Part shown: piece by piece, positions 56,352 through 64,000 of the stretch | Layout of the letters: every line of letters begins with the position of its first letter | Numbering within the stretch: position 1 is the first letter of the stretch | DNA from: Sphingopyxis italica | GTDB taxonomy: Bacteria; Pseudomonadota; Alphaproteobacteria; Sphingomonadales; Sphingomonadaceae | NCBI RefSeq assembly: GCF_011926545.1 | Contig: NZ_JAATIT010000004.1 | Span: forward strand, 473,796-537,795 | Direction of reading: 5' to 3' | DNA: 64,000 nt | Translations under genes and position numbers: made by a program | The notes under the pieces: generated by a model | What the model was told of the DNA's origin: nothing | Database searches by the model: none | What the model saw: the letters and a program-made list of their open reading frames with translations, nothing else

Positions 56352-57251
56352 CTAAGCCGCCGCTGGATCCACCGGATCGCCGTGCGGGGCCTTGCGCGCG
56401 ACGATCAGGCAGGCGGCGACGATCAGTAGCGCGCCGATGAAGGTCGGGAGCGTCACCGGCTCGCCGTAGAAATACCAGCCGAAGAGCATCGCCCAGAGGA
56501 AGCCCGTATATTCGGTGGTCGCGAGGATCTGCGTCTCGGCGCGGGCGTAGGCCCAGCTTAGCAGCAGCAGCGAACTGGTCGCGAGGATCGCGGCGCCGAC
56601 GATGTTCGGGGTCTGGGCCGCGGCGGGGATGGCGAGGAACCATGGCGCCCCCAGCGCGAGGATCGCGGCGACGAAGAAATTCTGGAAGAAGGCGATCTCC
56701 ATCGGCTCGGCCATCTTCGCCTGTCGCCGCGCGAGGATGAGGTTATAGGCGTAGAAGATCGCCGAGAGGAACACCGCGCCGACCGCCCACAGGGCTTCGT
56801 CCGAATAATCGCCGCCGAGCTTGCCCGCGACGATGACGATCACGCCTGCAAGCCCGAGCAGCGAGGCGGCGATCGAACGCGGGCCGATCTTTTCGCCGAG
56901 AAAGATCGCGGCCATGTAGAGCGCCATCAAAGGCGCGACGAAGGCGAGCGCGATAGCCTCGGCGATCGGCAGCCGCGCGAGCGCCCAGAAGAAGCAGAGC
57001 GCCATCCCCGCGACAAACAGCGAGCGCCAGGCGTGAATCCGGAGCGTCGCCCGGCCGGGCCATTTGGGCCGGCTCGCGAAATAGAGGAGGCCGCTCAGCA
57101 GCGTGCCGGCGCCGGTGCGCCAGAGCACGGCGTTATAGGCGCCGATGTCGATCGACAGCCCCTTCATCAGCACGTCCATCGCCGAATAGGTCGCGATCCC
57201 CGCGCAGGCGATCAGGAAGGGGATGACGGGCGAGGGCGAATCGGGGCGCAT
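56352..57251 (-). CDS. EamA/DMT family transporter
   Basis: The 299-residue protein has ten predicted membrane helices in two EamA repeats, with GIATYSAMDVLMKGLSIDIG at the start, ALAFVAPLMALYMAAIFLGE and GLAGVIVIVAGKLGGDYSDE in the first repeat, and FLWAMLFGWYFYGEPVTLPT in the second. Members export amino acids, purines or other metabolites; the cargo is unknown. Length is usual for the family. It converges with the Sua5-type gene. Confidence 0.9.
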   Translation of the reverse strand: MRPDSPSPVIPFLIACAGIATYSAMDVLMKGLSIDIGAYNAVLWRTGAGTLLSGLLYFASRPKWPGRATLRIHAWRSLFVAGMALCFFWALARLPIAEAIALAFVAPLMALYMAAIFLGEKIGPRSIAASLLGLAGVIVIVAGKLGGDYSDEALWAVGAVFLSAIFYAYNLILARRQAKMAEPMEIAFFQNFFVAAILALGAPWFLAIPAAAQTPNIVGAAILATSSLLLLSWAYARAETQILATTEYTGFLWAMLFGWYFYGEPVTLPTFIGALLIVAACLIVARKAPHGDPVDPAAA

Positions 57252-57338
57252 GGGGTCGCTCTAGCGGAGAATGATGCTTTGATCGCGCGTTTGGTTGGAA
57301 TGGCCGTTTGGAGGTGGTGAGTTGCCATTTCTAATCTT

Positions 57339-57410
57339 CGTCCTTCCCGCGAAAGCGGGAACCCAGTTGCGGCGTCGGCTCGCTGGGTCCCCGCTTTCGC
57401 GGGGATGACG
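57339..57410. repeat. Palindromic repeat, family R2b, second copy
   Basis: cgtccttcccgcgaaagcgg and ccgctttcgcggggatgacg are the arms, like 48249-48320. It lies between the EamA and SDR genes, whose transcription runs in the same direction. Confidence 0.8.
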
Positions 57411-57459
57411 AAGATTAATGCGGCACGGCCGCAATCGGCCGAAACCGGGCGGGTTCACC

Positions 57460-58239
57460 TTACCGAAACGTCGCCTGACCGGCGCCGTCGATGTTGAGTT
57501 TCTGGCCCGAGCAATAGGAATTGGCATCCGAGACGAACCAGGCCACCGCCGCGGCGACATCGGCGGGGACGGCGACGCGGCCGAAGGGCATTTTGGCGTC
57601 GAGGTGGTGGATGTCGTCGTTGCCGGTGATCGCGCGCGCGAGGCGTTCGCCCATGTCGCTGACGGTCAGCGAGGGGGCGACAATGTTGACGCGGACGCCG
57701 TTTCGCATCTCCTCCTTCGCAAGCGTGAGCGCGAGGGCTTCGCCCGCCGCCTTCGCCATCGTGTAGGGCGCGCCGTTCGGCGAATGGGTATAGGTCGCGA
57801 TGCTCGAGATCACGATGATGTCGCTGCGGGCGTGGCTGCGGAGCTGCGGCAGCGCGAGGCGTGACAAGCGATGCGGTCCGGCGGCGTGGACGGCGAAGAG
57901 CTTGTCGACTTCCTCGGGGCTGGTGTCGGCCACCGACAGCCCGCGGCTGGCGATGCCGGCGTTGTTGATCAGGATCGACAGCGGACCGAAATCGGCCTCG
58001 ACCGCGGCGACCATAGCGGCGCAGGCGGCCTCGTCGGTGACCGACGCCTGATAGGCCTTCGCCTTGCGGCCGAGCGCCTCGATCGCGGCGACGGTTTCGG
58101 CGGCGGCTTCCTCGCCGCGGGTGTAATTGACCGCGACGTCGGCGCCCGCTTCGGCGAGACCGATCGCGATGCCGCGGCCGATGCCGCGCGAGGCGCCGGT
58201 GACGAGCGCGACGCGCCCCGCAAGGTTCGTGTCGACCAT
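57460..58239 (-). CDS. Short-chain dehydrogenase/reductase
   Basis: The 259-residue Rossmann enzyme has VALVTGASRGIGRGIAIGLA (TGxxxGIG cofactor motif), LINNAGIASRG, ISSIATYTHSPNGAPYTMAK (catalytic Ser, Tyr and Lys) and FVSDANSYCSGQKLNIDGAG, the usual C-terminal end. Charge pattern after the second strand (NYTRGEE) favours NADP(H). Such enzymes act as 3-oxoacyl-ACP reductase-like or alcohol dehydrogenase-like proteins. It is followed upstream by the thioredoxin-fold gene, 10 bases away, so the two likely share a transcript. Confidence 0.9.
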   Translation of the reverse strand: MVDTNLAGRVALVTGASRGIGRGIAIGLAEAGADVAVNYTRGEEAAAETVAAIEALGRKAKAYQASVTDEAACAAMVAAVEADFGPLSILINNAGIASRGLSVADTSPEEVDKLFAVHAAGPHRLSRLALPQLRSHARSDIIVISSIATYTHSPNGAPYTMAKAAGEALALTLAKEEMRNGVRVNIVAPSLTVSDMGERLARAITGNDDIHHLDAKMPFGRVAVPADVAAAVAWFVSDANSYCSGQKLNIDGAGQATFR

Positions 58240-58249
58240 ATCTCTCTCC

Positions 58250-58738
58250 CTAATCCATCAATTCATCATAGATGTCGTCGTCGCTGCGGCTTGCGGCGTT
58301 GCGCCATTTGGGGGCGGCCTTGCGGTTGAGGACGGTGCCTTCGGCGTCGAGGATCGCGACCGTCGGCGTGCCCTTGATGCGGAAGCCGAAGCGTTTGGGC
58401 ACGTCGGGATTGCGACCCAAGCCCTTCACATGCGGCATGCCGATGTCGGCATAGACGATCGCGTAGCGGTCGCGGACGGGGGCGAAGCGGTCGGTGGCGA
58501 GGAGGTTGGCGAGCCACGCGCTGTCGTGGCATTCGTTCGCGCCCATCACGAGCAGCACGGGCTTGCCCGACTGTCTCGCTCGCGCGAGCGCGGCGTCGAT
58601 CGCGGGCATCGGATCGGCGATGAAGGCGCCGGTCTTATAAGCGTCCTCGACGCCCGGGATCGTGCGTTTCTCGCTGGCGGCCGCGGGGGCGAGCGCGAAA
58701 CACGCGGCGGTGAGGGCGAGGGCGATCGGGCGGCTCAT
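58250..58738 (-). CDS. Exported thioredoxin-fold protein without CxxC
   Basis: The 162-residue product has a signal peptide (IALALTAACFALAPAAASEK) and a thioredoxin fold: ARQSGKPVLLVMGANECHDS, then RFGFRIKGTPTVAILDAEGT with the cis-Pro. At the active-site position NECHDSAW has one Cys and no CxxC, so it cannot do a classical dithiol exchange. It may bind a ligand or act through a single Cys. I chose the ATG at 58738; an in-frame longer start would lie in the divergent gene's leader. It precedes the SDR gene by 10 bases. Confidence 0.78.
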   Translation of the reverse strand: MSRPIALALTAACFALAPAAASEKRTIPGVEDAYKTGAFIADPMPAIDAALARARQSGKPVLLVMGANECHDSAWLANLLATDRFAPVRDRYAIVYADIGMPHVKGLGRNPDVPKRFGFRIKGTPTVAILDAEGTVLNRKAAPKWRNAASRSDDDIYDELMD

Positions 58739-58793
58739 GGCACGACGATAGGTTTTGCATGACGTTTCCGTCAACGTAAGATAGCCTTCGCCG

Positions 58794-60311
58794 ATGAGCT
58801 GGGAAAAAGAAGTGGGCGAACTTGGGCAGCGCCGCGTGATGGCCGAGAAGATGGGCGGCGAGGAAAAGGTCGCGCGGCAGCATAGTCGCGGCAAGATGGA
58901 TGCGCGGGCGCGGCTCGCGGGGATCGTCGACGAAGGCAGCTTTCGCGAGATCGGCAAGATCGCGGGGCGCGGGCGTTATGGCGCCGATGGCGAGCTGGAA
59001 GATCTGGCGGCGAGCAATTTCATCTTTGGCCGCGCGAATATCGACGGGCGGCCGGTGGTCGCCTCGGCCGATGATTTCACCGTGCGCGGCGGCGCGGCCG
59101 ACGCGGCGCTGCACCGCAAATTCATCCAGTGCGAGGCGATGGCGCATGAATATCGCCTGCCGCTGATCCGCATGATCGACGGCACCGGCGGCGGCGGGTC
59201 GGTCAAGTCGCTCGAGGATATGGGCTATACCTATATCCCGCATGTGCCCGGCTGGGACGAGATTATCGCGAACCTCGACACGGTCCCGGTCGTCGCGCTC
59301 GCGCTCGGGCCGACCGCGGGGCTCGGCGCGGCGCGCGTCGTCGCGAGCCATTACAGCATCATGGTGCGCGGGCTGTCGCAGCTGTTCGCGGCGGGGCCGG
59401 CGGTCGCGGCGGCGATCGGCGACACGCTCGACCGCGAGGAGCTGGGCGGCAGCGACGTCCATACGCGCAACGGCGTCGTCGACGACGAGGTCGCGAGCGA
59501 AGCCGAAGCGTTCGCGGCGGCGCGGCGGTTCCTGTCCTATCTGCCGTCGTCGATCCACGACCGCGCGCACCGCACCGAATGCAGCGATCCGGTCGATCGC
59601 CGCGAGGAGGCCTTGCTGTCGGTCGTGCCGCGTGAGGCGAAGCAGGTCTATTCGATGCGGCGGATCACCGGCGCGGTGTTCGATTCCGGCAGTTTCTTTG
59701 AGATGGGCGCGCGCTGGGGGCGGGCGGTGATTACCGCGTTCGCACGATTGGACGGCTGGCCGGTCGCGGTGCTCGCGAGCGATCCCTCCTATCTCGGCGG
59801 ATCGTGGGACGCGAAGACGAGCGAGAAGGCCGAGCGGTTCGTGAAGATGGCCGACCAGTTCCGCCTGCCGATCGTCCACCTCGTCGACAATCCGGGCTTT
59901 ATGATCGGCGGCGAGGCCGAGCGGACGGGGACGATCCGGTACGGGGTGCAGGCGATGAACGCGATCTACCGCGCGACGGTGCCGCTCGCGAGCGTGGTGG
60001 TGCGGCGCGCCTACGGGATCGCGGGGAGTGCTATGTCGAACGCCGAGCGCTTCCAGTATCGCTTCGCCTGGCCGTCGGGCGACTGGGGCAGCCTGCCGAT
60101 CGAGGGCGGGGTCGAGGTCGCGTACAAGAGCGAGCTTGAGGCGGCCGACGACCCGGCGGCGCATCTGGAGGCGATTCGCGAGCGATTGAACCGCGTGCGC
60201 TCGCCTTTCCGCACCGCGGAGCAATTCGGGGTCGAGGATATTATCGACCCAAGGGATACGCGGCCGTTGCTCTGCGAGTTCGCGGAGTTGGCGTGGCGGG
60301 TGGTGGGGTAA
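58794..60311 (+). CDS. Acyl-CoA carboxylase carboxyltransferase (beta) subunit
   Basis: The 505-residue protein has the two crotonase-like halves of propionyl/acetyl-CoA carboxylase beta chains: KVARQHSRGKMDARARLAGI and RMIDGTGGGGSVKSLEDMGY in the first half, FFEMGARWGRAVITAFARLD, QFRLPIVHLVDNPGFMIGGE and RRAYGIAGSAMSN in the second. It transfers carboxyl from biotin to an acyl-CoA. No biotin carboxylase or carrier is adjacent, so its partner must be elsewhere, and the exact acyl-CoA is unknown. It diverges from the thioredoxin-fold gene. Confidence 0.9.
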   Translation: MSWEKEVGELGQRRVMAEKMGGEEKVARQHSRGKMDARARLAGIVDEGSFREIGKIAGRGRYGADGELEDLAASNFIFGRANIDGRPVVASADDFTVRGGAADAALHRKFIQCEAMAHEYRLPLIRMIDGTGGGGSVKSLEDMGYTYIPHVPGWDEIIANLDTVPVVALALGPTAGLGAARVVASHYSIMVRGLSQLFAAGPAVAAAIGDTLDREELGGSDVHTRNGVVDDEVASEAEAFAAARRFLSYLPSSIHDRAHRTECSDPVDRREEALLSVVPREAKQVYSMRRITGAVFDSGSFFEMGARWGRAVITAFARLDGWPVAVLASDPSYLGGSWDAKTSEKAERFVKMADQFRLPIVHLVDNPGFMIGGEAERTGTIRYGVQAMNAIYRATVPLASVVVRRAYGIAGSAMSNAERFQYRFAWPSGDWGSLPIEGGVEVAYKSELEAADDPAAHLEAIRERLNRVRSPFRTAEQFGVEDIIDPRDTRPLLCEFAELAWRVVG

Positions 60312-60323
60312 GTCACCCACAGT

Positions 60324-60395
60324 CGTCATCCCCGGCTTGATCCGGGATTCATTGCGGCGGCGTTGTCTGGATCCCGGATCAAGTCCGGGATGACG
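60324..60395. repeat. Palindromic repeat, family R2a, third copy
   Basis: cgtcatccccggcttgatcc and ggatcaagtccgggatgacg are inverted arms as in 12806-12877. It lies between two convergent genes. Confidence 0.85.
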
Positions 60396-60418
60396 AAGAG
60401 TTGGGACGTGGGGGCTTA

Positions 60419-61267
60419 TCACCCCTCGAGATTCCCCCGGTACCGCCGGCTGCCGCGCAGCGTGTCGCCGCTGTCCATTTCGACGTCGAAGTCGCCGCTC
60501 TTGTGGGTGACGACGCGGCGCACCGCGCCCTTGCGGACGAGGCGGCTCCGGTGGATGCGGGCGAAGGCGGGGCCGAGGTCGGCCTCGATCCCCAACAGCG
60601 TTGCGCGGTGGAGCAGGCGCTCGCCGCGCCATGCGATCTCGACATAATTTCCCGCCGCCCCGACATGCTCGATCTCGTCGATCGGCAGGTGGTGCGTGAC
60701 CGCCCCGTCGCCGACCGCGAGCGTCGCGCGGGGCGGTGCTGCCGCGGGCGGCGCGGCGTAGCGCGCGACGAGCCACTGGACGAGGAAGAGGATGAAGACG
60801 AGCTCGACATAGGCCGAGAGATCCTTGCGGAATTCATAGAGGATCGGGGATCCGTCGGGCGAGGTGAAATGATAATCGAGCCCCATCGTCCACCACAGTA
60901 TCGTGCGAAAGGCGACCATCAGCGCGATATGACCGAGCGAGACGGGGATCGCGAGCAGCGCGTGGATCGCGATCGCGGCGGGCAGGGGGACGCGCGGCGG
61001 GCGGATGCGCCGGACCGCGAACCAGCACGGGATCATCATCACCGCCCAGGCGATGAGGCTGCTGCCCTCGAGCATCCAGGCGATCGCCGGCGAGGTTGCG
61101 AGGCCCGCGCCCTCGCGGTCGGCGATGTAGGAATAGACATTGGCGGTGATACGGACGAGGCCGAAGAGGAAAATCGCCGCCAGCAGCAGCGCGGTGAGCG
61201 CGCGGGCGCTCAATCCGCTCGTCCCGGCACCGCCGCCGTTCGTCCCTCGCACCTCTTCGTCCGTCAC
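60419..61267 (-). CDS. Membrane-bound LytTR-type transcription regulator
   Basis: The 282-residue protein has four membrane helices in its N-terminal half (SARALTALLLAAIFLFGLVR, SLIAWAVMMIPCWFAVRRI, AIAIHALLAIPVSLGHIALM, YVELVFILFLVQWLVARYA) and a C-terminal LytTR DNA-binding domain (LPIDEIEHVGAAGNYVEIAW, FARIHRSRLVRKGAVRRVVT, GDTLRGSRRYRGNL). Membrane LytTR proteins control nearby membrane or lipid genes. Here the acyltransferase gene is divergent, 92 bases away, and is a likely target. No kinase is adjacent, so it may sense the membrane directly. Confidence 0.85.
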   Translation of the reverse strand: MTDEEVRGTNGGGAGTSGLSARALTALLLAAIFLFGLVRITANVYSYIADREGAGLATSPAIAWMLEGSSLIAWAVMMIPCWFAVRRIRPPRVPLPAAIAIHALLAIPVSLGHIALMVAFRTILWWTMGLDYHFTSPDGSPILYEFRKDLSAYVELVFILFLVQWLVARYAAPPAAAPPRATLAVGDGAVTHHLPIDEIEHVGAAGNYVEIAWRGERLLHRATLLGIEADLGPAFARIHRSRLVRKGAVRRVVTHKSGDFDVEMDSGDTLRGSRRYRGNLEG

Positions 61268-61359
61268 ACCGGCTCCGCATCTCGTCCCGCCGGGATCGCC
61301 CGCCGGCCGTCCTTCCGATTAGCGGCTGCGGCCTCAACCGGCAAAGGAGATTCGCCGCG

Positions 61360-62505
61360 ATGGACAAGACGCGACATTATGGAATGGACTGGCTGCGGAT
61401 CGGCGCCTTCGCGCTGCTGATCCTCTATCATATCGGCATGTTTTTCGTGCCGTGGGGCTGGCACGTCAAAACCCCGCAGCCGATGGATTGGGTGCAGATC
61501 CCGATGATGGCGACGAACAGCTGGCGGCTGCCGTTGCTGTTTCTCGTCTCGGGCTATGCGAGCGCGGCGCTGTTCGCGAAGCTGGGCACGCCGGGGGCGT
61601 TCCTGCGCTCGCGCGCCGCGCGGCTGCTGATCCCGCTCGTCGTTGGGATGATCGTCGTGATCCCGGTGCAGCCGTGGATCGAGCTTGTCACCCAGCATGG
61701 TTATGCGGGGAGCTTTTTCCATTTCTGGACCCGCGACTATTTCCGCTTCGGGACGGTCGACGGGATCGTGCTGCCGACGTGGCAGCATCTGTGGTTCGTC
61801 GTCTATCTGTTTGTTTATACGTTGCTCGCGGTGCTGCTGCTCCTACTGATACCCGACGCGGCGCGGGCGCGAATCGCCGATGCGGCGGCGCGGCTGCTCG
61901 GTGGGTGGGGGATGCTGGTGATGCCGCTCGCGGCGTGGATGGCGATCCTGTTCGCCTTTCCCGGCTCCCCCGAGACCCATGCGCTGTTCGACGACGGACC
62001 GAACCATCTTCACTATCTGGTGCCCTTCTTCATCGGCTGGCTGCTGCGCGTGCGGCCGGTGCTGTTCATGGCGGTGGCGCGCTGCTGGCCCGTGGCGGCG
62101 GTGCTCGCGGTCGCGGCCTATGGCTACGTCGCCTGGGCGATCTGGGCGGCGCCGGGCGAAGGGCCGCCGCCGGTGGGGGTCGTCACCTGGTTCATGGCGG
62201 TGCGGCTGGTGCAGGGTTGGGCGGCGATCGTCGCGCTGGTCGGGATCGCCGACCGCTGGTGGAACCGCGATCATCCGAAGCGCGCGATGCTCGCCGAGGC
62301 GGTGTTTCCCTTTTACATCATTCACCAGACGGTGATCGTGCTCGTCGGCTATGGGTTGCTGGTGGCTGGGGTGGGGCCGCTCGCCTCCTTCCACATCCTG
62401 CTGATCACGACCGCGCTTGGATGCTGGCTTTTCTATGCGATCGGGCGCAGCATCGGCTGGCTGCGGCCGCTGATCGGATTGCAGCCCAAGACGGGGAGGG
62501 TGTGA
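61360..62505 (+). CDS. Acyltransferase 3 family membrane protein
   Basis: The 381-residue protein has about ten membrane helices and the family signature MDWLRIGAFALLILYHIGMF at the start, with the catalytic-type His and Arg further on (FLRSRAARLLIPLVVGM). Members acetylate or acylate LPS O-antigen, peptidoglycan or other glycans. The LytTR regulator is divergent. The stop overlaps the next small gene by one base. AAAGGAG lies about 11 bases before the ATG. Confidence 0.88.
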   Translation: MDKTRHYGMDWLRIGAFALLILYHIGMFFVPWGWHVKTPQPMDWVQIPMMATNSWRLPLLFLVSGYASAALFAKLGTPGAFLRSRAARLLIPLVVGMIVVIPVQPWIELVTQHGYAGSFFHFWTRDYFRFGTVDGIVLPTWQHLWFVVYLFVYTLLAVLLLLLIPDAARARIADAAARLLGGWGMLVMPLAAWMAILFAFPGSPETHALFDDGPNHLHYLVPFFIGWLLRVRPVLFMAVARCWPVAAVLAVAAYGYVAWAIWAAPGEGPPPVGVVTWFMAVRLVQGWAAIVALVGIADRWWNRDHPKRAMLAEAVFPFYIIHQTVIVLVGYGLLVAGVGPLASFHILLITTALGCWLFYAIGRSIGWLRPLIGLQPKTGRV

Positions 62506-62702
62506 TGGGCGCTTTGAAAGGCATTTTGGCGATCGTCGGGGTGGCGATGATCCTCGTCGGCGGGCTGTGGGCGCTGCAGGGGCTCGACATTGTGCGCTGG
62601 CCGGCGGAGAGCTTCATGCTCGGCGACACGGTATGGACGCGCAATGGCGTCATCCTTGCGGTGGTGGGCGTGGTGCTGGTCTGGTTCGCGCGGAAGAAAT
62701 AG
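62505..62702 (+). CDS. 65-residue membrane protein coupled to acyltransferase
   Basis: The ATG uses the last base of the acyltransferase TGA stop, and GGGGAGGG lies just before it. The product (GILAIVGVAMILVGGLWALQ, RNGVILAVVGVVLVWFARKK) has two hydrophobic helices and resembles a small uncharacterised membrane family. Being coupled to the acyltransferase, it may assist it or the membrane lipid context. The ATG is 1 base overlapping, not visible as a separate long frame. Confidence 0.68.
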   Translation: MGALKGILAIVGVAMILVGGLWALQGLDIVRWPAESFMLGDTVWTRNGVILAVVGVVLVWFARKK

Positions 62703-62810
62703 CAAACGACTACAAATCCAATCGATCCGGGTTGTATGCTGGCCGACGCGCATATGCCGAGCTGGCCGATGGAGCGGCGGAGGCCGAGAGGGGGACGCCA
62801 GCCCCTCTTG

Positions 62811-62883
62811 CGTCATGCCGGACTTGATCCTGCATCCATTTCAGCCGCGGCGTCATGGGCCCCGGATCAAGTCCGGGGTGACG
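62811..62883. repeat. Palindromic repeat, family R2a, fourth copy
   Basis: cgtcatgccggacttgatcc and ggatcaagtccggggtgacg are the arms. It ends 5 bases before the acetyltransferase stop. Confidence 0.83.
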
Positions 62884-62888
62884 AATGT

Positions 62889-63368
62889 TCAGGAGGACGC
62901 CAGCTTCGTCAGCGCATCCCCGTCGACGCGCATCACGGTCCATTCGTCCATCAGCTTGGCGCCGAGGCTCTGATAGAAGCCGATCGACGGGGCGTTCCAG
63001 TCGAGCACCGACCATTCGAGCCGCGCGCAGTCGCGTGCCACGCAGAGCTGGGCGAGATGCGCGAGCAGCGCCTTGCCGAGCCCCGAGCCGCGTGCTTCGG
63101 GGCGCACGAACAGATCCTCGAGATAGAGGCCGGGGCGCCCTTCGAAGGTCGAAAAATTGTGGAAGAAGAGCGCGAAGCCCTGCGCCGCGCCGTCGATCTC
63201 GCCGATCACGACCTCGGCATAGGGACGCGCGCCGAACAGATTTTCGCCGAGCCTGGCTTCGTCGAAGCGGACTTCGTGCGACAGTTTTTCATATTCGGCG
63301 AGGTCGCGGATGAACTGCGCGATCAGCGGCAGGTCGGCGGGGGTGGCGGGGCGGATCGAAAGGGTCAT
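62889..63368 (-). CDS. GNAT family N-acetyltransferase
   Basis: The 159-residue protein has TLSIRPATPADLPLIAQFIR at the start, GRPGLYLEDLFVRPEARGSG (motif A, RGSGLGKALL) and RLEWSVLDWNAPSIGFYQSL at the end, a classic diamine/spermine N-acetyltransferase-like (SAT1-type) pattern. It probably acetylates a small amine. The internal ATG at 63368 is preceded by a G-poor leader, so the start is by homology to motif A distance. The hypothetical membrane gene lies 31 bases upstream on the same strand. Confidence 0.88.
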   Translation of the reverse strand: MTLSIRPATPADLPLIAQFIRDLAEYEKLSHEVRFDEARLGENLFGARPYAEVVIGEIDGAAQGFALFFHNFSTFEGRPGLYLEDLFVRPEARGSGLGKALLAHLAQLCVARDCARLEWSVLDWNAPSIGFYQSLGAKLMDEWTVMRVDGDALTKLASS

Positions 63369-63399
63369 GGCGGTGCTGTGTCGGCGCACGCGCGCGCTG

Positions 63400-63816
63400 T
63401 CAAATGCGCGCGCGAAGTTTCAGGATCGCGAGCGCCGCGATGACAAGCGCGGGCTGGCCGAGCACCGCGGGGGCGTCGGCCCAAAAGGTCGCGGGGCCGC
63501 AAATCCCGGCGGCGACCTCATAGATGTGGAGCAGGCCGTGCAAGGTCAGCCACAGCCCGCCGACGAATGCCGCGCGCCAGCGGCGGGCGGGATCGGCGGT
63601 CGCATAGAGGAGGATCAGCCCCGAACCCAGATAGGCGAGCCCGATGTCGCGGATGAAATGCGCGTTGGGCGGGCCGGTCGTGACGACCGTGGGGACGAAG
63701 ACATACCAGTCGAGCGGTTTTGCGAGCATGAAGGCGCCGTTGGCGATCGTCGTAACCGCGGCGACGAGCAACAGGAGCTGGACGAGGCGGTCGAGGCTGT
63801 CGGGTTTGGCGGGCAT
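63400..63816 (-). CDS. Small integral membrane protein
   Basis: The 138-residue product has four hydrophobic helices (LVQLLLLVAAVTTIANGAFM, IGLAYLGSGLILLYATA, AFVGGLWLTLHGLLHIYEVA, LGQPALVIAALAILKL) with the motif HFIRDIGLAYLGSG between them. Similar small membrane proteins occur in many proteobacteria without a known role. It may be co-transcribed with the acetyltransferase gene. Beyond 63817 the remaining 180 bases of the window show no feature. Confidence 0.7.
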   Translation of the reverse strand: MPAKPDSLDRLVQLLLLVAAVTTIANGAFMLAKPLDWYVFVPTVVTTGPPNAHFIRDIGLAYLGSGLILLYATADPARRWRAAFVGGLWLTLHGLLHIYEVAAGICGPATFWADAPAVLGQPALVIAALAILKLRARI

Positions 63817-64000
63817 GACGGGTTGCTCCTGCTGGGGAGAGCGAGGCTAGCTGCTACTGACAGCGATGTAAAAGGAGATGTGGGGGCTTTGAGGACGGCG
63901 GCTTTCGACCGGTTGCGGACATTGCGGTCAATCGCGATCATAGTTACCTTCTCAATATGACGGATAATCAATCATTCGTGCCTGCTTCGCTTGCTAATCC

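Overview
The window is a G+C-rich, densely coded alphaproteobacterial chromosome segment. SciP (DUF1153, the CtrA antagonist), a Flp-type pilin, LepA, MnmA, class Ia ribonucleotide reductase, ATP12-type F1 assembly protein and many sphingomonad-type short repeats point to the Sphingomonadaceae, most like Sphingopyxis. The genus is inferred from gene style, not proved.

Layout. 1-9900: end of an enoyl-CoA hydratase, then ATP12, PaiB-like, RluC-type, CrcB and nuclease genes on the minus strand; a MarR-like regulator, CorA, tRNA-Val(TAC), a GFA-family protein and a secreted amidohydrolase on the plus strand. 9.9-12.6 kb: aconitase with its own terminator. 12.9-14.9 kb: an accessory patch with a RelE/XRE toxin-antitoxin pair behind two tandem palindromes, a frameshifted relic and an HTH protein. 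14.8-17.4 kb: Flp pilin, diguanylate cyclase, LacI-type regulator. 17.5-25.7 kb: a minus-strand run (CHASE/HisKA_2 kinase, fused 5-oxoprolinase, DUF969, DUF979, DUF2891) that looks like a 5-oxoproline uptake and use locus. 25.9-27.3 kb: glutathione transferase, a pile-up of three repeat families, and a truncated beta-propeller gene. 27.4-29.6 kb: a 48-residue peptide gene with a strong ribosome binding site, a strong hairpin, and two paralogous cupin-like/HEAT proteins; this is the most interesting candidate new system. 29.6-44.2 kb: lepA, TPR protein, regulators, sciP, mnmA, an IS630-like MITE, DsbA-type protein, sulfatase-fold membrane protein and several small genes. 44.2-47 kb: a decayed HTH gene beside an A+T-rich insert carrying a ParA-type ATPase and a nucleotidyl-cyclase-like protein. 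47.1-50.3 kb: nrdB and nrdA. 50.8-53.3 kb: a 20-codon gene with its own terminator, and a CHASE2-EAL phosphodiesterase. 53.4-63.8 kb: acyl-CoA dehydrogenase, Sua5-type tRNA t6A enzyme, EamA transporter, SDR, thioredoxin-fold protein, carboxyltransferase, a LytTR/acyltransferase divergent pair, and a GNAT protein.

Short interspersed palindromic repeats of at least five families sit between genes throughout, and two of them run into coding or ribosome-binding sequence. Most genes are housekeeping or conserved hypothetical; the accessory content is concentrated at 12.9-14.9, 26.5-29.6 and 44.2-46.8 kb.
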